A stretch of 64,000 bases of DNA. It comes from Amycolatopsis iheyensis. Lineage in GTDB: Bacteria; Actinomycetota; Actinomycetes; Mycobacteriales; Pseudonocardiaceae. The position numbers and the translations under genes are program-made. This document shows, piece by piece, positions 59,856 to 64,000 of this stretch (positions are counted from its first letter, which is position 1; every line of letters starts with the position of its first letter). The stretch is from the NCBI RefSeq assembly GCF_024703995.1, contig NZ_JAMXQV010000017.1, positions 62,001 to 126,000 on the forward strand. Reading direction: 5' to 3'. The notes below the pieces were generated by a model. It was not told where the DNA came from and searched no databases. It was given only the letters and a program-made list of their open reading frames with translations.

Positions 59856-60794
59856 ATGTCCACTTTGGTCGGTGTTGTGGGCGCTTATCGCCGGATGTCG
59901 GGATTCAGTGGGCGGCGGCGGCCGCCGGTGCGTGCCGTGGACCGGAACCTGCACCTGGTGGTCGAAGAGGTGCGGTCCGAAGCCGAGGGGGTCGTGAGCC
60001 TGCGGCTGGCGAACGGCGCGCCGCTGCCGGGCTGGCGACCGGGCGCGCACCTCGACCTCGTGCTGCCATCGGGCCTGGTCCGGCAGTACTCGCTGTGTGG
60101 CGATCCGTCCGAAAAGGATCATTACCGGATCGCCGTGCGCAAGATCGGCGTCGCGTCGGCCGAGGTCCACACGCTCACGCCCGGCACGCGGGTGACCGTG
60201 CGCGGCCCGCGGACGGCGTTCCCGTTCGTCGGCGCCGGGCCGTTCCGGTTCATCGCCGGCGGCATCGGGATCACGCCGATCCTGCCGATGGTCCGCCACG
60301 CCGCCGCGATGGGCGCGGACTGGCGGCTGGTCTACACCGGCCGCAGCCGCGAGTCGATGCCGTTCCTCGACGAACTGCCGGACGACGACCGCGTCCGGAT
60401 CCGCCCGGACACCGAGTACGGCATCCCGGCCTCGGGCGCGGAACTGCTGGAAGATCTGCCCGAAGGGGCCGCGGTGTACTGCTGCGGTCCGGTGCCGATG
60501 ATCACCGGCGTCCGCGTCGACCTGGCGCTGACCGGCGCGAAAGCCGTGCACTTCGAGCGGTTCGCCCCGCCGCCGATCGTCGCCGGCGAGCCGTTCCAGC
60601 TGACTTTACGCAGGTCAGGGCAAGTCTTCGAAGTCCCGGCCGACCGGAGTGCCCTCGACGTCCTGCTCGAAGCCCGGCCGGGCACGCCCTATTCGTGCCG
60701 CCAGGGCTTCTGCGGGACCTGCGCGGTGCCGACGGCCGACGGCGGGTCGACGCGGATCTGCGTCGACCGCGGCACCGCGGTGCTCGACCTATGA
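59856..60794 (+). CDS. Ferredoxin reductase with C-terminal [2Fe-2S] domain
   Basis: 312 residues. An FAD/NAD(P) domain (RQYSLCGDP, then GGIGITPILPM, and YCCGPVPM) is followed by a plant-type ferredoxin with CRQGFCGTCA and a later Cys. It passes electrons from NAD(P)H to an oxygenase. The frame is open from a GTG at 59748, but that would translate the palindromic repeats, so ATG 59856 is preferred. The most likely partner is the ferritin-like protein immediately upstream. Confidence 0.86.
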   Translation: MSTLVGVVGAYRRMSGFSGRRRPPVRAVDRNLHLVVEEVRSEAEGVVSLRLANGAPLPGWRPGAHLDLVLPSGLVRQYSLCGDPSEKDHYRIAVRKIGVASAEVHTLTPGTRVTVRGPRTAFPFVGAGPFRFIAGGIGITPILPMVRHAAAMGADWRLVYTGRSRESMPFLDELPDDDRVRIRPDTEYGIPASGAELLEDLPEGAAVYCCGPVPMITGVRVDLALTGAKAVHFERFAPPPIVAGEPFQLTLRRSGQVFEVPADRSALDVLLEARPGTPYSCRQGFCGTCAVPTADGGSTRICVDRGTAVLDL

Positions 60795-61073
60795 CCCCTG
60801 GGGCAGCCAGGCGCCGATGACCGGCTTGAACTCGCGGATCGTCCGTTCCGCGACGACGCCCTCCAGGAGGTAGGGGTCCTGGTCGATCGTCTCCTTGAGG
60901 TGCGCTTCGTCGTCGGCCTGGTAGAGCGTCAGGCCGCCGGAGCCGTCGCCGAGCGGCCCGGCGACCGCAACCCGTCCCTCGGCGGCCAGGTTCCGGAGGA
61001 ATTCGCGGTGCCGAGGCCGGACGTCCGGCATCTTTTCCTGGACGTAGGTGATTTCGACGAGGAACCAGGCCAT
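60789..61073 (-). CDS. YciI-family protein
   Basis: 94 residues. A ferredoxin-like fold of the YciI/DGPF type, with HREFLRNLAAEGRVAVAGPL and the DDEAHLKETIDQDPY segment typical. Function unclear; relatives often accompany SigE-type sigma genes, one of which is divergent here. GGAGAG precedes the ATG. Confidence 0.82.
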   Translation of the reverse strand: MAWFLVEITYVQEKMPDVRPRHREFLRNLAAEGRVAVAGPLGDGSGGLTLYQADDEAHLKETIDQDPYLLEGVVAERTIREFKPVIGAWLPQGS

Positions 61074-61262
61074 GGGGGCTCTCCGGGGTCGCGCGGGCGG
61101 TACGCGTCCGAACCTACCCGTGTCGCGGCAGCCGATCTGTGGCGACGGCAAGCCAACCCGATAGGCTGGGCGTGCGTCAGTAGCTGTGTGAACGCTGTGA
61201 ATACCGGGAGCCTGCTGACGCGACGCACCGTGCAAACCGGGGTCGAGGACAGGCAGGGGTTC

Positions 61263-61835
61263 ATGCTCGAGGGCAATGCGGAACGCAGTGTCGAGGCGAC
61301 CCTCGGCCACCTGCGGGTGATGGACGGTCCGGCCCCGGCGCAGGCGCCGACACCGCTGACCCTCGAAGACCTCTACCGCCAGCACCGCATGCGGCTGGTC
61401 CGGCTGGCGATTCTGCTGGTCGACGAGCCCGCGACCGCGGAAGACGTCGTCCAGGAGGCCTTCACCGGCCTGCATCGCAACTGGGGGCGCCTGCGGGACG
61501 CCGCGGCCGCCGTCGGCTACCTGCGCACCGCGGTGGTCAACGGGTCGCGCAGCGTGCTGCGCCGGCGCAAGACCGCCCGCGAGTACGTGCCGCCGCACGC
61601 GGTCAACGCGCGCTCCGCCGAGAGCCTCGCGATGCTCTCCAGCGAGCACCAGGCCGTGGTCAGCGCGCTGTCCAAGCTGCCGCCCCGCCAGCGCGAAGTG
61701 CTGGTGCTGCGTTACTACGGTGGGCTGAGCGAGGCCGAAATCTCTGAGGCCGCAGGCATTTCCAAGGGTACCGTTAAGTCGACCGCCAGCCGGGCGCTCG
61801 AGGCACTCCAGAAGGCCATGCAGGCCCCACAGTGA
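61263..61835 (+). CDS. SigE-family RNA polymerase sigma factor
   Basis: 190 residues. Region 2 (LYRQHRMRLVRLAILLVDEP, TAEDVVQEAFTGLHRNW) and region 4 (LSKLPPRQREVLVLRYYGGL, ISKGTVKST) are clear. The ATG at 61263 has AGGGG upstream. Others at 61320 are possible. There is no adjacent anti-sigma gene. nagA follows with 70 bp between and its own operator. Confidence 0.83.
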   Translation: MLEGNAERSVEATLGHLRVMDGPAPAQAPTPLTLEDLYRQHRMRLVRLAILLVDEPATAEDVVQEAFTGLHRNWGRLRDAAAAVGYLRTAVVNGSRSVLRRRKTAREYVPPHAVNARSAESLAMLSSEHQAVVSALSKLPPRQREVLVLRYYGGLSEAEISEAAGISKGTVKSTASRALEALQKAMQAPQ

Positions 61836-61876
61836 CCCGGGTGGACCATTCCGATCACTGAGTCGTATCACCATGC

Positions 61877-61890
61877 TTGGTCCAGACCAA
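61877..61890. promoter_or_regulatory. DasR-like operator (dre) upstream of nagA
   Basis: TTGGTC-CA-GACCAA, perfect 6-bp arms. Its core is the reverse complement of that at the GH18 gene and matches the DasR consensus TGGTCTAGACCA at all but the centre. A TATGCT -10-like hexamer (61893-61898) is 7 bp before the GTG at 61906, again suggesting a leaderless mRNA under DasR-type control. Confidence 0.7.
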
Positions 61891-61905
61891 TATATGCTGG
61901 GGTGC

Positions 61906-63078
61906 GTGAGAGGCGCCGGAGATTTCGTGATCATGGGCGGCCGGGTCGCCGCCCCGGACCGTGTACTCGATGACGGCTGGGTAGCCGTCTCCGACGGGCG
62001 GATCGCCGGCGTGGGTTCCGGGAACCCGCCGTCGGGCGAACACGTCGACGTCGGCGGGGCATTGGTCGTGCCAGGGTTCGTCGACACCCACTGCCACGGC
62101 GGGGGAGGTGCTTCGTTCACCTCCCTCGATCCGGAGGAGCTCCTGACGGCGGTGCGAGCGCACCGCCGTCACGGCACCACGACCATGCTCGCCAGCCTGG
62201 TCTCCGACCCGGTCGACATCCTGCGTGACCAGGTGGCCGCGCTGCGTGAAATCGTCCAGGACGGCGAGGTCGCGGGCATCCACCTGGAGGGGCCGTTCAT
62301 CTCGAAGGCCCGCTGCGGGGCGCACGACCCGGAGACGCTGCTCGAACCGGACACCGGGACGGTCGAGAAGCTCCTGCGCGCGGGCCAGGGCGCGATCCGG
62401 ATGGTCACCATCGCCCCCGAGCTGCACGGCGGCGTCAAGGCCGTCCGGCAGCTCGCCGAATCGGGCGTCATCGCCGCCATCGGGCACACCGACGGCGTCG
62501 AGGAGCAGCTGCTGCCGGCCATCGACGCGGGTGCTTCCGTGGCGACGCACCTGTTCAACGGCATGCGGCCGCTGCACCACCGCGAGCCGGGCCCGGTCGG
62601 GGCCCTGCTCGACGACGAGCGCATCACGATCGAGCTCATCTGCGACCTGGTCCACCTGCACCCGACGGTGGTCCGGCTGGCCGCGAAGCACGCGGGCCGC
62701 AACCGCACGGTGCTGATCACGGACGCGATGTCGGCGACCGACGCCGCCGACGGCCGCTACACGCTGGGCCGCCTCGAGGTGGACGTCCACGACGGCGTCG
62801 CGACGCTCGCGGACAACGGCTCGCTGGCCGGCAGCACCCTGACGATGGACACCGCCTTCCGCAATCTGGTCCGGGGTGCGAAACTCGGCATCCTCGACGC
62901 GGTGCACGCGACGTCGCAACGGCCCGCCGAGCTGCTCGGCATCGCCGATCACACCGGCATGCTGTGCCAGGGGTACGTGGCCGACATCGTGGTCCTCGAC
63001 CAGGACCTGCGGCCCGCGAAGGTGCTGCGCCGGGGTGAGTGGGTCGCCGAGGTGGGTACGGCTACCTTGAGTACCTGA
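61906..63078 (+). CDS. nagA: N-acetylglucosamine-6-phosphate deacetylase
   Basis: 390 residues. It removes acetate from GlcNAc-6-phosphate, yielding glucosamine-6-phosphate for glycolysis or cell wall. Metal and substrate motifs VDTHCHGGGG, HLEGPFI, IGHTDG, THLFNGM and LITDAMSA are present. GTG at 61906 fits the family and the -10 spacing; earlier ATGs (61873, 61894) lie in the operator or the -10. A DasR-like site upstream supports regulation by amino-sugar supply. Confidence 0.93.
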   Translation: MRGAGDFVIMGGRVAAPDRVLDDGWVAVSDGRIAGVGSGNPPSGEHVDVGGALVVPGFVDTHCHGGGGASFTSLDPEELLTAVRAHRRHGTTTMLASLVSDPVDILRDQVAALREIVQDGEVAGIHLEGPFISKARCGAHDPETLLEPDTGTVEKLLRAGQGAIRMVTIAPELHGGVKAVRQLAESGVIAAIGHTDGVEEQLLPAIDAGASVATHLFNGMRPLHHREPGPVGALLDDERITIELICDLVHLHPTVVRLAAKHAGRNRTVLITDAMSATDAADGRYTLGRLEVDVHDGVATLADNGSLAGSTLTMDTAFRNLVRGAKLGILDAVHATSQRPAELLGIADHTGMLCQGYVADIVVLDQDLRPAKVLRRGEWVAEVGTATLST

Positions 63079-63102
63079 TACGGACGAGCGAATTGGGCGG
63101 AG

Positions 63103-63459
63103 ATGAGCGAGCCGAAGGACCCCGAGCAGTTGCTGGCGGACGCCCTTCGCGCGCAGGCGGTCTTCGCCCCTTCGGCGTCCCCGGCGCCGGCTCGCACCCC
63201 CGAGCCGGGCACGGACGCCGTCCCGACCAGCGCGATCAACGAGCTGCCGTCGGCGTACGGGCTGCTGTCCGGGGCGAGCGCGGACTCGCTGGAGCGCGAG
63301 CGCGCGGCACTGGACCCGGTCGCCGAAGCCCCGACGGCCTACACGCCGCCGCCGCCACCGCGCCCGTCGGCGCAGCTGCCCGCGTACTGGATCCTGCTGC
63401 TGGCGGTGCTGCTGGGCCTGGCCGCGGGGTCCGTGGTGGGCTTGCTCACGCTGGTCTGA
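63103..63459 (+). CDS. Hypothetical tail-anchored membrane protein
   Basis: 118 residues: an acidic and Pro-rich cytoplasmic part with PPPPPPRPS just before a single C-terminal membrane helix (about 95-116). Unrecognised. GGCGGAG precedes the ATG. It follows nagA by 24 bp, so co-transcription is likely. Confidence 0.65.
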   Translation: MSEPKDPEQLLADALRAQAVFAPSASPAPARTPEPGTDAVPTSAINELPSAYGLLSGASADSLERERAALDPVAEAPTAYTPPPPPRPSAQLPAYWILLLAVLLGLAAGSVVGLLTLV

Positions 63460-63478
63460 CCGGGTCTCAGTAACGACT

Positions 63479-63491
63479 CAGGGTGACCCTG
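63479..63491. promoter_or_regulatory. Short palindrome before DedA gene
   Basis: CAGGG-TGA-CCCTG, then TACCGTTTTT. It could be a weak terminator after the tail-anchored gene or an operator. It resembles the repeat at 23160. Confidence 0.3.
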
Positions 63492-63504
63492 TACCGTTTT
63501 TGAG

Positions 63505-64000
63505 GTGATTCTCGCCCAGAGCACGGTCAACACGATGTCGCTGCTGCCGTCATGGCTGGACCCGCAGCACCTGCTGAGCGGTCTGACAGTGCCGGTCATC
63601 GCGGTGCTGTGCCTGATCATCTTCATCGAGAGCAGCATCTTCCCGGTGCTGCCCGGTGACTCCCTGCTGTTCACGGCCGGGCTGTTCATCGCGAACAAGA
63701 CCTTGCACGCCCCGCTGTGGCTGGTGTGCGTGCTGGTGACGGTCGCGGCGCTGCTCGGCAACGTGGTCGGGTACTACATCGGCTACTTCGCCGGACCCAA
63801 GCTGTTCAACCGGCCGGACTCGAAGATCTTCAAGCAGGAGTACGTCGACAAGACGCACGAGTTCCTGGAGAAGCACGGTCCCAAGGCGGTGGTCCTGGCC
63901 CGGTTCGTGCCGTTCGTCCGGACGTTCATCACGTGGATCGCGGGCATCGGCCGCATGGACCCGAAGCGCTACTTCACGTACACGGTGATCGGCGGCATCC
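63505..64000 (+). CDS. DedA family membrane protein (3' partial)
   Basis: At least 165 residues and cut by the window end. FPVLPGDSLLFTAGL and ARFVPFVRTFITWIAGIGRMD are the DedA/SNARE-associated signature, with membrane helices around them. DedA proteins are proposed lipid-carrier or phospholipid flippases that maintain envelope and proton-motive force. GTG at 63505 follows TTTTTGAG, and an ATG at 63535 is an alternative. Confidence 0.85.
   Translation, partial: MILAQSTVNTMSLLPSWLDPQHLLSGLTVPVIAVLCLIIFIESSIFPVLPGDSLLFTAGLFIANKTLHAPLWLVCVLVTVAALLGNVVGYYIGYFAGPKLFNRPDSKIFKQEYVDKTHEFLEKHGPKAVVLARFVPFVRTFITWIAGIGRMDPKRYFTYTVIGGI

Noticed and set aside
1..64000. CRISPR arrays, tRNA/rRNA genes, insertion sequences, prophage
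   Set aside because: No repeat-spacer pattern, cloverleaf, transposase or phage gene was seen.

Overview
The window is high-GC actinobacterial DNA and most resembles Amycolatopsis or a close Pseudonocardiaceae relative. This is an inference from four things: strong GC at third codon positions, many GTG starts with 4-bp GTGA/ATGA gene overlaps, several F420-type enzymes, and type VII (ESX) secretion-associated genes (WXG100-, PPE- and EspG-like). It carries about 67 protein genes. I saw no rRNA, tRNA, CRISPR array, insertion sequence or phage module.

Layout. 1-8.7 kb: a truncated lactonase, an alpha-galactosidase with its own sugar ABC importer, a divergent GntR/FadR-type regulator, a variant inositol-phosphatase-like protein and a reductase. 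8.7-13.5 kb: LysR and TetR regulators, a SigE-type sigma factor with a membrane partner, threonine aldolase and a HAD hydrolase. 14.7-21.6 kb: an ESX satellite locus. One operon holds a small ESX-like protein and a WXG100 protein fused through 17 glycines to a lytic transglycosylase. A Ser/Thr kinase with a DUF3558-like ectodomain is divergent from it, and a second operon encodes a WXG/PE-like protein, a DUF3558 lipoprotein, a PPE-like protein and EspG. No ESX core machinery is visible. 21.7-34.5 kb: purD, a secreted glycerophosphodiesterase, a beta-lactamase-fold hydrolase, permeases, a Na+/H+ antiporter, OsmC, purA and a secreted HNH nuclease. 34.6-41.7 kb: a peptide ABC importer operon with a fused double ATPase, a secreted GH18 enzyme and an MGT-type glycosyltransferase. 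41.6-50.7 kb: flavoenzymes, an MFS exporter, a diguanylate cyclase, and a TetR gene divergent from a secreted lipase. 50.9-64 kb: a membrane protein overlapping a Phd/VapC-like toxin-antitoxin pair, class II fructose-bisphosphate aldolase, an F420 oxidoreductase, an aldo/keto reductase, an SDR / F420-type / Baeyer-Villiger monooxygenase / ferritin-like / ferredoxin-reductase group, a second SigE-type sigma factor, nagA and a truncated DedA protein.

Regulatory signals link distant genes. The same DasR-like operator core lies at nagA and at the GH18 start, which fits shared control of amino-sugar use. Matching 11-bp-spaced PHO-box-like repeats lie about 93 bp upstream of both secreted phosphorus-scavenging enzymes (glycerophosphodiesterase and nuclease). 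Several short palindromic repeat families recur between and inside genes. A dispersed motif GTCC-NN-W-NN-GGAC was found at 13 sites, always with A or T at its centre even though this forces rare codons in very GC-rich genes. No annotated feature explains it.
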